Source: Streptococcus oralis
GTDB taxonomy: Bacteria; Bacillota; Bacilli; Lactobacillales; Streptococcaceae
Length of the DNA: 64,000 nucleotides
Assembly (NCBI RefSeq): GCF_001983955.1
Contig: NZ_CP019562.1
Span: forward strand, 62,001 to 126,000
Direction of reading: 5' to 3'
Part shown: piece by piece, positions 6,111 through 14,607 of the stretch
How positions within the stretch are numbered: the stretch's first letter is position 1
Layout of the letters: the number at the start of each line of letters is the position of its first letter
Made by a program: the position numbers and the translations under genes
Notes under the pieces: generated by a model
Databases searched by the model: none
What the model was told of the DNA's origin: nothing
Seen by the model: only the letters and a program-made list of their open reading frames with translations

Positions 6111-8543
6111 ATGAACTATTCAAAAGCATTGAATGAATGTATCGAAAGTGCCTACATGGTTGCTGGCCATTTTGGAGCTCGTTATCTAGAGTCTTGGCAT
6201 TTATTGATTGCCATGTCCAATCACAGTTATAGTGTGGCAGGTACAACTCTAAATGATTATCCATACGAGATGGACCGTTTAGAAGAGGTTGCGTTGGAAC
6301 TGACTGAAACGGACTATAGCCAAGACGAAACCTTTACGGAATTGCCCTTTTCCCATCGTTTGGAAGTTCTCTTTGCAGAAGCAGAGTATGTGGCCTCAGT
6401 GGTCCACGCAAAGGTGCTAGGGACAGAGCATGTTCTCTATGCGATCTTGCATGATGGTAATGCCTTGGCAACTCGCATCTTGGAGAGAGCAGGCTTTTCT
6501 TATGAAGACCAGAAAGATCAGGTCAGAATTGCTGCTCTTCGTCGCAACCTAGAAGAGCGTGCTGGCTGGACTCGTGAAGACCTCAAGGCTTTGCGTCAAC
6601 GCCATCGCACAGTATCTGACAAGCAAAATTCCATGGCCAATATGATGGGCATGCCTCAAGCTCAAAGTGGTGGTCTAGAGGACTACACGCATGACCTGAC
6701 GGAGCAAGCGCGTTCTGGCAAGTTAGAGCCAGTTATCGGTCGAGACAAGGAAATCTCACGTATGATTCAAATCTTGAGCCGGAAGACCAAGAACAATCCG
6801 GTCTTGGTTGGAGATGCGGGTGTCGGGAAAACAGCTTTAGCACTTGGGCTTGCCCAGCGTATTGCTAGTGGGGACGTACCAGCTGAAATGGCCAAGATGC
6901 GCGTTTTGGAGCTTGATTTGATGAATGTCGTTGCAGGGACACGTTTCCGTGGAGATTTTGAAGAGCGCATGAACAATATCATCAAGGACATCGAGGAAGA
7001 CGGCAAAGTGATCCTCTTTATCGATGAACTCCACACCATCATTGGTTCTGGGAGTGGTATTGACTCGACTCTAGATGCGGCCAATATCTTGAAGCCAGCC
7101 TTGGCTCGTGGAACTTTGAGAACGGTTGGTGCCACCACTCAGGAAGAATACCAGAAACACATCGAAAAAGATGCTGCCCTTTCTCGTCGGTTTGCCAAAG
7201 TGACGATTGAAGAGCCAAGTCTAGCTGACAGTATGACCATTTTGCAAGGTTTGAAGGCCACCTATGAGAAACACCACCGTGTGCAAATCACAGATGAAGC
7301 TGTTGAAACAGCTGTTAAGATGGCGCATCGTTACTTGACCAGTCGTCACTTGCCAGACTCTGCTATCGACCTCTTAGATGAGGCGGCAGCAACAGTGCAA
7401 AACAAATCCAAGCATGTGAAAGCAGACGAATCCGACTTGACTCCAGCTGACAAGGCCCTGATGGATGGCAAGTGGGAACAAGCTGCCCAGCTAATCGCAA
7501 AAGAAGAGGAAGTTCCTGTCTATAAAGACTTGGTAACAGAATCTGATATTTTGACCACCTTGAGTCGCTTGTCGGGTATCCCAGTCCAAAAACTGACTCA
7601 AACGGATGCCAAGAAATACCTGAATTTGGAGGCTGAACTACACAAACGTGTCATTGGCCAAGATCAAGCTGTTTCAAGTATTAGCCGTGCCATTCGCCGC
7701 AATCAGTCAGGTATTCGTAGTCACAAGCGTCCGATTGGTTCCTTTATGTTCCTAGGGCCGACAGGAGTCGGTAAGACCGAATTGGCAAAGGCTCTGGCAG
7801 AAGTCCTCTTTGATGACGAATCAGCCCTTATCCGCTTTGATATGAGTGAGTATATGGAGAAATTTGCGGCTAGCCGTCTCAATGGAGCACCTCCTGGCTA
7901 TGTGGGCTACGAGGAAGGTGGGGAGTTGACTGAGAAGGTTCGCAACAAACCTTACTCAGTGCTTCTCTTTGACGAGGTAGAAAAGGCCCATCCAGACATC
8001 TTTAATGTCCTCTTGCAGGTTTTGGACGACGGTGTCTTGACAGATAGCAAGGGGCGCAAGGTTGATTTTTCAAATACCATTATCATCATGACGTCAAACC
8101 TTGGTGCGACGGCTCTTCGTGATGACAAGACTGTTGGCTTTGGCGCGAAAGACATTCGTTTTGACCAGGAAAATATGGAAAAACGCATCTTCGAAGAGTT
8201 GAAAAAAACTTATCGACCAGAGTTTATCAACCGTATTGATGAAAAGGTGGTCTTCCATAGCTTAGATAGCAAACACATGCAAGAAATTGTTAAGATCATG
8301 GTGAAACCATTGATTGCTAGCCTGGCAGAGAAAGGTATCGACTTGAAACTGCAAGCTTCGGCACTGAAGTTGCTAGCTAGTCACGGTTACAATCCAGAAA
8401 TGGGAGCTCGCCCACTTCGCAGAACCCTGCAAACAGAAGTGGAAGACAAGTTGGCAGAACTTCTTCTCAAGGGAGAATTGGTGGCAGGTAAGACACTTAA
8501 GATTGGTGTCAAAGCTGGACAATTGAAATTTGATATTGCTTAA
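6111..8543 (+). CDS. clpC: ClpC, AAA+ unfoldase of the Clp protease
   Basis: An 810-residue Hsp100 ATPase that unfolds substrates for ClpP. It has the N-terminal double Clp repeat (about 1-145), AAA-1 with Walker [14 protein letters not shown] and Walker [11 protein letters not shown], a middle domain of about 400-470 that is short as in ClpC, and AAA-2 with Walker [15 protein letters not shown] and Walker [14 protein letters not shown]. The C-terminal D2-small domain contains [10 protein letters not shown]. It is co-transcribed with ctsR and closed by a terminator at 8551. The ORF is full-length with no frame disruption. Confidence 0.96.
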   Translation: MNYSKALNECIESAYMVAGHFGARYLESWHLLIAMSNHSYSVAGTTLNDYPYEMDRLEEVALELTETDYSQDETFTELPFSHRLEVLFAEAEYVASVVHAKVLGTEHVLYAILHDGNALATRILERAGFSYEDQKDQVRIAALRRNLEERAGWTREDLKALRQRHRTVSDKQNSMANMMGMPQAQSGGLEDYTHDLTEQARSGKLEPVIGRDKEISRMIQILSRKTKNNPVLVGDAGVGKTALALGLAQRIASGDVPAEMAKMRVLELDLMNVVAGTRFRGDFEERMNNIIKDIEEDGKVILFIDELHTIIGSGSGIDSTLDAANILKPALARGTLRTVGATTQEEYQKHIEKDAALSRRFAKVTIEEPSLADSMTILQGLKATYEKHHRVQITDEAVETAVKMAHRYLTSRHLPDSAIDLLDEAAATVQNKSKHVKADESDLTPADKALMDGKWEQAAQLIAKEEEVPVYKDLVTESDILTTLSRLSGIPVQKLTQTDAKKYLNLEAELHKRVIGQDQAVSSISRAIRRNQSGIRSHKRPIGSFMFLGPTGVGKTELAKALAEVLFDDESALIRFDMSEYMEKFAASRLNGAPPGYVGYEEGGELTEKVRNKPYSVLLFDEVEKAHPDIFNVLLQVLDDGVLTDSKGRKVDFSNTIIIMTSNLGATALRDDKTVGFGAKDIRFDQENMEKRIFEELKKTYRPEFINRIDEKVVFHSLDSKHMQEIVKIMVKPLIASLAEKGIDLKLQASALKLLASHGYNPEMGARPLRRTLQTEVEDKLAELLLKGELVAGKTLKIGVKAGQLKFDIA

Positions 8544-8550
8544 AAATAGA

Positions 8551-8578
8551 GAATCAGGATTCCTCCTGATTCTTTTTT
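8551..8578 (+). terminator. clpC terminator
   Basis: GAATCAGGA-TTCC-TCCTGATTC followed by TTTTTT. Confidence 0.92.
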
Positions 8579-8610
8579 GCTACCTTTTTATAAAAAATGA
8601 TAAAAAACTA

Positions 8611-8638
8611 TTGACAAAACAAAAATATAGTGTATAAT
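8611..8638 (+). promoter_or_regulatory. nadR-pnuC-nrtR promoter
   Basis: TTGACA (8611-8616), 16-base spacer, TATAAT (8633-8638). The 50-base leader downstream is almost pure A/T with repeated A5 tracts and the pair TATAGT (8626) / ACTATA (8668). An NrtR operator may lie here. Confidence 0.75.
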
Positions 8639-8688
8639 AAAAACATAGAAAATAAAAATATCAAAAACTATAAAAAGATAAAACGTTT

Positions 8689-9747
8689 ATGAAAAAGAAA
8701 ACAGCAGTGGTATTTGGGACCTTTGCCCCTCTCCATCAAGGGCATATCGATCTGATCCAGCGAGCGAAGCGTCAGTGTGACCAGGTCTGGGTAGTCGTGT
8801 CAGGCTATGAGGGAGACCGAGGTGAGCAGGTAGGTTTAAGTCTTCAAAAACGATTTCGCTATATCCGAGAGGCTTTTCGTGATGACGAATTGACCTCTGT
8901 CTGCAAGCTGGATGAGACCAACCTTCCCCGTTACCCTTTGGGCTGGCAGGAGTGGTTGGACCAGATGTTTGCGGAGATTTCCTATGATGAAAACCAGCAA
9001 GGACTGACTTTCTTTGTAGGAGAAGAAGAATACCAACAGGAGCTAGCTAAACGTGGATTTGGCACTGTCTTGCAAGAAAGAAAGTTTGGTATCTCAGCGA
9101 CTATGATTAGAGAAAATCCAAGCAAATATTGGAAATACATCGCTCAACCCTTCCGTCGTCAGTTTACCCAGAAAGTCTTGATTATGGGAAGTGCTAGCAA
9201 TGGGAAGACCACTCTGGCCAAGGATTTGGCAAGGTATTACGATGCACCCGTTAGTCTGGAATACGCGCGTGAGTACCAGATCAAAAACAATGTCCGCGAC
9301 GATGAATTGACTCCAAAGGATTATTATTATCTCCTGTTGGGACAGTATGACCAGACCTCCAAGTTAATCGACAGCAATGCCAATCGAGGCCTAGTGATAG
9401 CCGATACCAACTCCTTGGTAACCAAGGGCTACTATGACTATTACATGGAGACTGAGGATCAAGGGGACTTATCAGGAGAGACCTTTGACAATCTCTTTGT
9501 TTCAATCTTGGCTAAGGAAAAATGGGACTTGATTCTCTTCGTGCAACCTGTCGGTTCCTATGTCAATGACGGATTTAGAGATATGACCATGGCAGAAGAC
9601 CACATTCGCTACAGTTTTTCCCAGCATTTGGACCAGATGAGGGAGCGATACTTAACGACTATTCCTTTAGTTTATCTAGCAGAGGATTATCTAGGCAATT
9701 ATGAAGCAGCAAAAGTGGCTATTGATGCCATTTACCAAGCAGATTAG
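8689..9747 (+). CDS. nadR: NadR-type NMN adenylyltransferase / nicotinamide riboside kinase
   Basis: A 352-residue bifunctional NAD salvage enzyme. The N-terminal nucleotidyltransferase domain (about 1-160) has GTFAPLHQGH (HxGH) and the distal ISATMIREN motif. The C-terminal kinase domain (about 165-350) has Walker A GSASNGKTTLA and the DTN segment IADTNSLVTKGYY. It phosphorylates nicotinamide riboside to NMN and adenylates NMN to NAD. It lacks the HTH domain of enterobacterial NadR; here regulation is by the separate nrtR gene two places downstream. No ribosome site is evident before the ATG (the leader reads AAAACGTTT), which is unusual. pnuC follows 9 bases later. Confidence 0.92.
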   Translation: MKKKTAVVFGTFAPLHQGHIDLIQRAKRQCDQVWVVVSGYEGDRGEQVGLSLQKRFRYIREAFRDDELTSVCKLDETNLPRYPLGWQEWLDQMFAEISYDENQQGLTFFVGEEEYQQELAKRGFGTVLQERKFGISATMIRENPSKYWKYIAQPFRRQFTQKVLIMGSASNGKTTLAKDLARYYDAPVSLEYAREYQIKNNVRDDELTPKDYYYLLLGQYDQTSKLIDSNANRGLVIADTNSLVTKGYYDYYMETEDQGDLSGETFDNLFVSILAKEKWDLILFVQPVGSYVNDGFRDMTMAEDHIRYSFSQHLDQMRERYLTTIPLVYLAEDYLGNYEAAKVAIDAIYQAD

Positions 9748-9756
9748 GAGAAAAAT

Positions 9757-10536
9757 ATGAAAAAACTAACTAAAAAAATCACACAATTTATCGAAAACTT
9801 TAAAAATGTCCATGCTGAAGCCCGCAAGATCGGTTTTGCAGGGATCATGCACCTGCTCTGGAAAGATCTCTTTGTCGGCCGTAGCCTTTTCCAGTGGTTG
9901 TATCTCATCGCCCTGTCAAGTGTCCCCTTGATCTTGGAGTTTACACAAAATACGGAAAGCCATGACTGGCTTAGCTTATTTGCATCCTGGACTGGGATTG
10001 TCTGTGTTATTTTGGTAGCAGAAGGTCGTGCAAGCAATTATCTCTTTGGGGCTATTAACTCGGCTATCTATTTGATTTTGGCCATGAATGCGACTTTTTA
10101 TGGCGAAGTCTTGACGACCGTTTACTTCTTTGTCATGCAGCCGATTGGTCTCTATGCTTGGTTGTCCAATCGTATCAATGACCAAGGAAAACCAGAAGAA
10201 TCTCACTTTGAAGCTAAGAAATTATCTGTTCTTGACTGGCTCAAGTACTTGGTCTTGACTGCCATTATCTGGATTGGCATGGGCTTGGCTTATCAAAGTA
10301 TCAATAGTGCTCGACCTTTCCGTGATAGTGTAACCGATGCGACCAATGGTGTTGGTCAGCTCTTGATGACACGTCTTTACCGCGAGCAATGGATTTTCTG
10401 GATTGCAACCAATCTCTTTAGTATCTACCTCTGGTGGGGTGAAAATATCCACATCCAAGGGATGTACTGGGTTTACACGCTCAATAGTCTAGTGGGATGG
10501 TACCAATGGACCAAGGCAGTTCGAAAGGAGGTTTAA
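9757..10536 (+). CDS. pnuC: PnuC nicotinamide riboside transporter
   Basis: A 259-residue integral membrane protein with about seven hydrophobic spans beginning near residue 48 (FQWLYLIALSSVPLILEF) and a polar N-terminal extension. The tail contains the tryptophan-rich segments IFWIATNLFSIYLWW and NSLVGWYQW typical of PnuC, where they line the substrate path. It is a facilitator of nicotinamide riboside, trapped inside by the NadR kinase encoded just upstream. A one-base gap separates it from nrtR, so the three genes form one operon: uptake, two-step conversion to NAD, and regulation. Confidence 0.9.
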   Translation: MKKLTKKITQFIENFKNVHAEARKIGFAGIMHLLWKDLFVGRSLFQWLYLIALSSVPLILEFTQNTESHDWLSLFASWTGIVCVILVAEGRASNYLFGAINSAIYLILAMNATFYGEVLTTVYFFVMQPIGLYAWLSNRINDQGKPEESHFEAKKLSVLDWLKYLVLTAIIWIGMGLAYQSINSARPFRDSVTDATNGVGQLLMTRLYREQWIFWIATNLFSIYLWWGENIHIQGMYWVYTLNSLVGWYQWTKAVRKEV

Positions 10537-10537
10537 A

Positions 10538-11311
10538 ATGGTAGATACGAAGATTCCAACAGGGATGACGGAAAAAGAATATTTTGAAATCCATGCCAGT
10601 CAGGAGGAGTTTTTGGATTGGTACTACAGACAGGAACTCCCTCAATATGAAAAACCAAGTGTGACAGTAGATATGGTAGCCTACTGCTTTGTTGAAGGAA
10701 AGATCAAACTCTTGCTGATCCGTCGCAAGGCTCACCCTTATCAAAACTGTTTGGCTCTGGTTGGAGGCTTTATGGATAAGGGAGAGGATGCTGCGCATGC
10801 CTGTCAACGCGAAGTGAGAGAAGAAGTCAATCTCGATCTACCTTTGGAAAAAATCGAGCAATTGATGACCGTATCGACTCCTGGTCGTGATCCACGTGGC
10901 TGGACGGTGACCATTGCCCACTTGGTGTACCTACCTAGTCGTGCCTTAGATCTCGTTCAGGCTGGAGATGATGCTAAGGATGTGGTTTTTGTAGATGTCG
11001 ATTTTCAGACGGGCAAGTGCTTCCTAGAGGGAGTAGAGTTGGAGGAGAGAGCCTTCGCCTTTGACCATTATGCCATAATCCAAGAATCCATCAAACGAAT
11101 CCAAGGCCGTCTCGATTGGAATCCGACCTTCCTTTATCTGCTGGAGGAAGAGTTCACTGTTTACGAAGGAACTGAACTGGTCAATCTCATCAACCCAGGT
11201 CGCCCAATCGTTAGCAATAACTTTCTCGTAAAATATGGCGAATATGTAGAAGAAGTCGGACTCAAACGAGTGCCCAAAAAGAAACCAAGAAAAACCTATC
11301 GATTGAAATAA
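10538..11311 (+). CDS. nrtR: NrtR, Nudix-fold regulator of NAD salvage
   Basis: A 257-residue protein: an N-terminal Nudix domain (about 40-180) and a C-terminal winged helix (about 190-257). The Nudix box reads GFMDKGEDAAHACQREVREE and keeps the E and REVREE residues; the usual Gly after it is Asn (VNL). The C-terminal segment SNNFLVKYGEYVEEVGLKR looks like the DNA-binding wing of NrtR. The family represses NAD-synthesis genes and is released by ADP-ribose. Because the box is nearly intact, residual hydrolase activity is possible. It lies at the end of the operon it most likely controls. A stand-alone Nudix hydrolase is less likely given the C-terminal domain and neighbours. Confidence 0.85.
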   Translation: MVDTKIPTGMTEKEYFEIHASQEEFLDWYYRQELPQYEKPSVTVDMVAYCFVEGKIKLLLIRRKAHPYQNCLALVGGFMDKGEDAAHACQREVREEVNLDLPLEKIEQLMTVSTPGRDPRGWTVTIAHLVYLPSRALDLVQAGDDAKDVVFVDVDFQTGKCFLEGVELEERAFAFDHYAIIQESIKRIQGRLDWNPTFLYLLEEEFTVYEGTELVNLINPGRPIVSNNFLVKYGEYVEEVGLKRVPKKKPRKTYRLK

Positions 11312-11316
11312 AAAAC

Positions 11317-11345
11317 GAGGCCGGGAACTTTTCCCGACCTTTTTA
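11317..11345 (+). terminator. nrtR terminator
   Basis: AGG-CCGGGAA pairs with TTCCCG-ACCT, then TTTTATTT. On the other strand it could also serve the convergent small membrane gene. Confidence 0.85.
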
Positions 11346-11359
11346 TTTATCATCATTTT

Positions 11360-11590
11360 TTATGAATGGCTATCTTTCTTAGGATTACTCAACATGTGAG
11401 TAAAGAAGTCTTTATATCGATACTTGAGATAGTTCTCGTGCAAAAATAACAAAGCGATATAAACAATCAAAAAGATTGCAGTCAGATAGAAGACATCAAA
11501 TGCAGTTCGCGCATAGTAAGTGGCTGATTGATAAGAGCCAATAGCTCCCAAAATCAACCAAGGAAGATACTTGTAATACTTATTTAGCAT
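11360..11590 (-). CDS. Small membrane protein, unknown function
   Basis: A 76-residue protein with two hydrophobic spans (about 10-20 with YLPWLILGAIG, and 32-50 with FYLTAIFLIVYIALLFLH) and a basic cytoplasmic tail (KYRYKDFFTHMLSNPKK). A good ribosome site AGAGGTG precedes the ATG. A consensus promoter with a perfect cre site on its -35 lies upstream, which argues that this is a real, carbon-regulated gene. I do not recognise a family. It is convergent with nrtR and divergent from the lipoprotein gene. Confidence 0.7.
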   Translation of the reverse strand: MLNKYYKYLPWLILGAIGSYQSATYYARTAFDVFYLTAIFLIVYIALLFLHENYLKYRYKDFFTHMLSNPKKDSHS

Positions 11591-11623
11591 AAGAGTGCAC
11601 CTCTTATATTCTATTTCAATGTT

Positions 11624-11652
11624 ATTATATTCCTTTATCTAATGCAATGCAA
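11624..11652 (-). promoter_or_regulatory. Promoter of the small membrane protein
   Basis: On the minus strand TTGCAT (11652-11647), 17-base spacer, TATAAT (11629-11624). Confidence 0.7.
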
Positions 11653-11661
11653 GCGATTACA
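11648..11661. promoter_or_regulatory. cre site (CcpA operator)
   Basis: TGCAAGCGATTACA matches TGNAANCGNWNNCA at every defined position on both strands. It overlaps the -35 of the minus-strand promoter, which predicts repression by CcpA. Confidence 0.75.
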
Positions 11662-11772
11662 CAAAGATGATGTAAAAAATAGGACTCTTATCTAAAAAAT
11701 TTTCTATTTTTTTGTTTCAATTACGAATAGAGATAGTAGAGAGAAATTTTTTAAAATAGTTTCTCTAAATAG

Positions 11773-11801
11773 TTGACAGATTCAAGGTCCAATGTTACAA
11801 T
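11773..11801 (+). promoter_or_regulatory. Promoter of the lipoprotein gene
   Basis: TTGACA (11773-11778), 17-base spacer, TACAAT (11796-11801). Confidence 0.8.
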
Positions 11802-11809
11802 TGTGTTAC
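11793..11809 (+). promoter_or_regulatory. WalR/VicR box
   Basis: TGTTAC-AATTG-TGTTAC fits the WalR consensus TGTWAH-N5-TGTWAH exactly and covers the -10 element. A third TGTTAC lies at 11836-11841 as part of the inverted repeat TAACATT/AATGTTA just before the ribosome site. Confidence 0.7.
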
Positions 11810-11855
11810 AAAAAGATTTCTTAACATTTCAAAAATGTTACAAAGGAGTAGAAAA

Positions 11856-12539
11856 ATGAAAAAGAAAACCTATATCAAATTGATGGCAGCGACTGTATTG
11901 GCTTCTACCTTGCTACTAGGAGCTTGTGGAAATAAAAACGAAACCACTCAAACCAGTAGCTCTGCCAAGACAAGTCAATCATCAAGTTCTAAAGCAGCTT
12001 CTTCTAGCAAAGAAAGTAAGACACAAAAATCTTCAAGCTCAGCTTCATCTGAAAAGGCTCAGGCATCTTCTGGTCAGTCTTCTACAACGGCAGATCAGTC
12101 ACAAGCGAAACCAGCACCTGAATCAAGACAAGAACAAGCAGCTCCTAGTCAACAAGCCCCTTCTCAGGCACCTTTAACTCAGCAAGACTCTCAAGCCCAG
12201 TCTAACCAGTCAGGCTATGATCCAACAACTGACCGCAAACTTCAAGACAAGCAAGCAGAACACAACAAACGCTACAAGGGTGTTTTAACCATGGTCGATG
12301 GTGACTTCTCAGCAGCTGCAGGCAACTGGAAGGGAGCGAATGGCGAAACTATTACAGTTTCATCAGGAGGCCAATTTACAGTAGAAACTGCAGATGGAAA
12401 GAAAGAAAACTATTCTATCAGAGGCTACTCTTACACCCTTGATGATGGCAAGTATAATGCCAAAATCGGTGGAGGAAAAATCATCCAAATTACAACAGGT
12501 GCGGATGGTAAAGTTTCAAGCGTTGCCTTGATTCAATAA
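11856..12539 (+). CDS. Ser/Gln-rich surface lipoprotein
   Basis: A 227-residue lipoprotein. The ATG at 11856 (AAAGGAG seven bases upstream) is chosen over 11835. The signal peptide ends in the lipobox LLLGAC, so Cys is lipidated. Residues about 30-130 are a low-complexity Ser/Ala/Gln/Lys linker. The C-terminal about 75 residues (GDFSAAAGNWKGANGETITV, later YTLDDGKYNAKIGGG) look like a small beta domain seen in streptococcal lipoproteins (DUF6287-like, from memory). An exact WalR box on the promoter suggests a link to cell-wall homeostasis. The gene is monocistronic, with its own promoter and terminator. Function unknown. Confidence 0.82.
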   Translation: MKKKTYIKLMAATVLASTLLLGACGNKNETTQTSSSAKTSQSSSSKAASSSKESKTQKSSSSASSEKAQASSGQSSTTADQSQAKPAPESRQEQAAPSQQAPSQAPLTQQDSQAQSNQSGYDPTTDRKLQDKQAEHNKRYKGVLTMVDGDFSAAAGNWKGANGETITVSSGGQFTVETADGKKENYSIRGYSYTLDDGKYNAKIGGGKIIQITTGADGKVSSVALIQ

Positions 12540-12567
12540 TAGTCTCTAGGTTTTCCTAGAATCTAAA

Positions 12568-12600
12568 AAACCGTAAACTCCAAGCGAGTTACGGTTTTTT
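12568..12600 (+). terminator. Bidirectional terminator, lipoprotein / dusB
   Basis: AAACCGTAA-CTC pairs with GAG-TTACGGTTT, with A and T runs on both sides. It lies between convergent genes. Confidence 0.85.
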
Positions 12601-12603
12601 CTA

Positions 12604-13584
12604 TTATGCTTTGTCTAATTGCAAGAGGGCTTCAATCTCTGCTAGGGTGCTAGCTTGCGAAATGGCTCCACGGAGTTTGGCAGCGCCAGATGTTCCCCGG
12701 AGGTAATGAGGAGCGAGGCCACGGAATTCACGAACTGCGACGTTTTCTCCTTTGAGGTTAATCAAGCGTTTCAAGTGTTCGTAGGCAATTTTCATCTTGT
12801 CTTCAAAGGTCAAATCAGGGAGAATTTCTCCTGTTTCAAAGTAATGGTTGATTTGGTTGAAGAGGTAAGGATTTCCCATGGCAGCACGGCCAATCATGAC
12901 TGCGTCAGCACCGACTTCTTCTATGCGTTGCTTGGCTTCTTGGACAGTACGGATATCACCGTTTGCGATGAAGGGAATCTTGGTCAAAGCTTGAGCAACC
13001 TTGTGAAGGGTCTCAAGGTCGGCATGACCAGTATACATTTGCTCACGTGTACGGCCATGCATGGCGAGGGCAGAGACACCGGCTGCCTCAGCTGCGAGAG
13101 CATTCTCCACGGCTAGGGATGGGTCAGACCAGCCAGTGCGCATTTTGACGGTGAGGGGGATATCAAGGACAGATTGGACCTTGTTGATAATAGAGTAGAT
13201 CTTATCTGGGTCCTTGAGCCACATAGCGCCAGCTTCGTTTTTCACGATTTTGTTAACTGGGCAGCCCATGTTGATATCGACGATATCGGTCTTAGTATTT
13301 TCTTGGATGAATTCTGCTGCGCGTGCTAGGCTATCTTCATCGCTACCAAAAAGTTGGATAGAAACAGGGTTCTCTCCTTCATCGATATGAAGCATATGCA
13401 GGGTTTTTTCATTGTTGTATTGGATTCCCTTGTCAGAGACCATTTCCATCACAACGAGCCCCGCTCCGAGCTCTTTTGCGATGGTACGAAAGGCTGAGTT
13501 TGTCACGCCAGCCATGGGTGCTAAAACAGTACGATTGGGAATCTCAACATTGCCAATCATAAAGGGTGTATTAAGATTTGTCAC
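12604..13584 (-). CDS. dusB: tRNA-dihydrouridine synthase DusB
   Basis: A 326-residue FMN-dependent tRNA uridine reductase. A GTG start at 13584 is chosen: GGAGG lies eight bases upstream and the product then begins with [17 protein letters not shown], whereas the longer ORF adds residues unlike the family. Motifs: [13 protein letters not shown] near the N-terminus, the catalytic cysteine in [33 protein letters not shown]-type [11 protein letters not shown] and [11 protein letters not shown] for FMN binding. It overlaps the 3' end of hslO by 14 bases, so the two are translated from one message; the same hslO-dusB pair is common in streptococci. Confidence 0.93.
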   Translation of the reverse strand: MTNLNTPFMIGNVEIPNRTVLAPMAGVTNSAFRTIAKELGAGLVVMEMVSDKGIQYNNEKTLHMLHIDEGENPVSIQLFGSDEDSLARAAEFIQENTKTDIVDINMGCPVNKIVKNEAGAMWLKDPDKIYSIINKVQSVLDIPLTVKMRTGWSDPSLAVENALAAEAAGVSALAMHGRTREQMYTGHADLETLHKVAQALTKIPFIANGDIRTVQEAKQRIEEVGADAVMIGRAAMGNPYLFNQINHYFETGEILPDLTFEDKMKIAYEHLKRLINLKGENVAVREFRGLAPHYLRGTSGAAKLRGAISQASTLAEIEALLQLDKA

Positions 13585-14443
13585 GAATGAGTTCCTCCAG
13601 GTCGTTTTCATCAAAGTTATAAGTAGTTTGGCAGAATTGACAAGTGATTTCTGCCCCGTGGTCTTCCTCTTTCATTTCCTCAAGGTCTGAATTTGGAAGG
13701 CTGGCAAGAGCGTTCATAAAACGGTCTTTGCTGCAGTCACATTGGAAACGGATTTCTTCTTCAGATAGACGTTTGTAGGATTCGTCACCATAGATGGCCT
13801 TGAGGAGGGCTTCGATATGGTCATCGCTTTCTAGAAGGGTTGAGATGGCTGGCATTTCTTGGATGCGTTTTTCAAAGCGGGCAATCTCTTCTTCCTTGGC
13901 TCCTGGCAATACTTGGAGAAGGAAACCTCCGGCAACTTTGACCTTGTCGTCTTTATCCAAAAGAACATTGAGGCCGACTGCTGAAGGGGTTTGTTGACTT
14001 TCAGTCAGGTAGTAGGCTAAGTCTTCACCGATTTCCCCAGAGATGAGGGGAGTCATGGAGTTGTAGGGATTTCCAGTACCATAGTCTGTGATAACGAGGA
14101 ATTGACCGTTTCCAACAAAAGGTCCAACAAGGACTTCACCCGTTGCAGTCTTTTTGATGTCAACACCTGGATTTTGAACGTAGCCTTTGACGTTTCCCTT
14201 GGTATCTGCGACCGTGATGATGGCACCGAGAGAGCTTGTTCCAAGAACTTTAACTGTTAGTTTGGTATTTCCTTTTTCATTGGCTGCGAGAATTTGGCTA
14301 GCGATAAGGGTGCGACCAAGTGCGACAGTTGAACTGGCTTGAGTTTGATGTTTTTCTTGAGCAGTGCGGACGGTTTCAGTGCTATCAAGGACAAAAGCAC
14401 GAAAGGCTCCGCTTTCTGATATTGTTTTAATAATTTTATCCAT
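13571..14443 (-). CDS. hslO: Hsp33, redox-regulated chaperone
   Basis: A 290-residue holdase activated by oxidation. The start at 14443 ([11 protein letters not shown]) is used; the upstream extension to 14689 is not Hsp33-like. The substrate-binding N-terminal domain contains [14 protein letters not shown] and the linker is followed by the C-terminal zinc centre CDC ([10 protein letters not shown]) and CxxC ([10 protein letters not shown]), the four cysteines that bind zinc when reduced. It is the first gene of the hslO-dusB pair and is divergent from the Mga-family regulator across 164 bases. Confidence 0.95.
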   Translation of the reverse strand: MDKIIKTISESGAFRAFVLDSTETVRTAQEKHQTQASSTVALGRTLIASQILAANEKGNTKLTVKVLGTSSLGAIITVADTKGNVKGYVQNPGVDIKKTATGEVLVGPFVGNGQFLVITDYGTGNPYNSMTPLISGEIGEDLAYYLTESQQTPSAVGLNVLLDKDDKVKVAGGFLLQVLPGAKEEEIARFEKRIQEMPAISTLLESDDHIEALLKAIYGDESYKRLSEEEIRFQCDCSKDRFMNALASLPNSDLEEMKEEDHGAEITCQFCQTTYNFDENDLEELIRDKS

Positions 14444-14607
14444 AGCTACTATTTTAGCATAAAAATGCCCAAAGGGGGAGTTGTGTGTTTGCTGTTTCTG
14501 TGGAATAATGACGAGGAAATCAACCTTAAAATAAAATGAGAAACAGATTATTTCAGCATTTGAAAGATTTATGCTATGCTTGTAGGAGAGAATGAAAGGG
14601 GTAACAA

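Noticed and set aside
6767..7138. Minus-strand ORFs inside clpC, and similar shadow ORFs in glpO, GH38 and other genes
   Set aside because: They are mirror frames of strongly coding sequence, lack ribosome sites and show no family resemblance.
11926..12177. Lys/Gln/Leu-rich ORF in the second frame of the lipoprotein
   Set aside because: An artefact of the low-complexity Ser/Gln repeat read in another frame.
13585..13614. Longer DusB start ([10 protein letters not shown]...)
   Set aside because: No ribosome site at that start. The GTG at 13584 has GGAGG and the conserved N-terminus.
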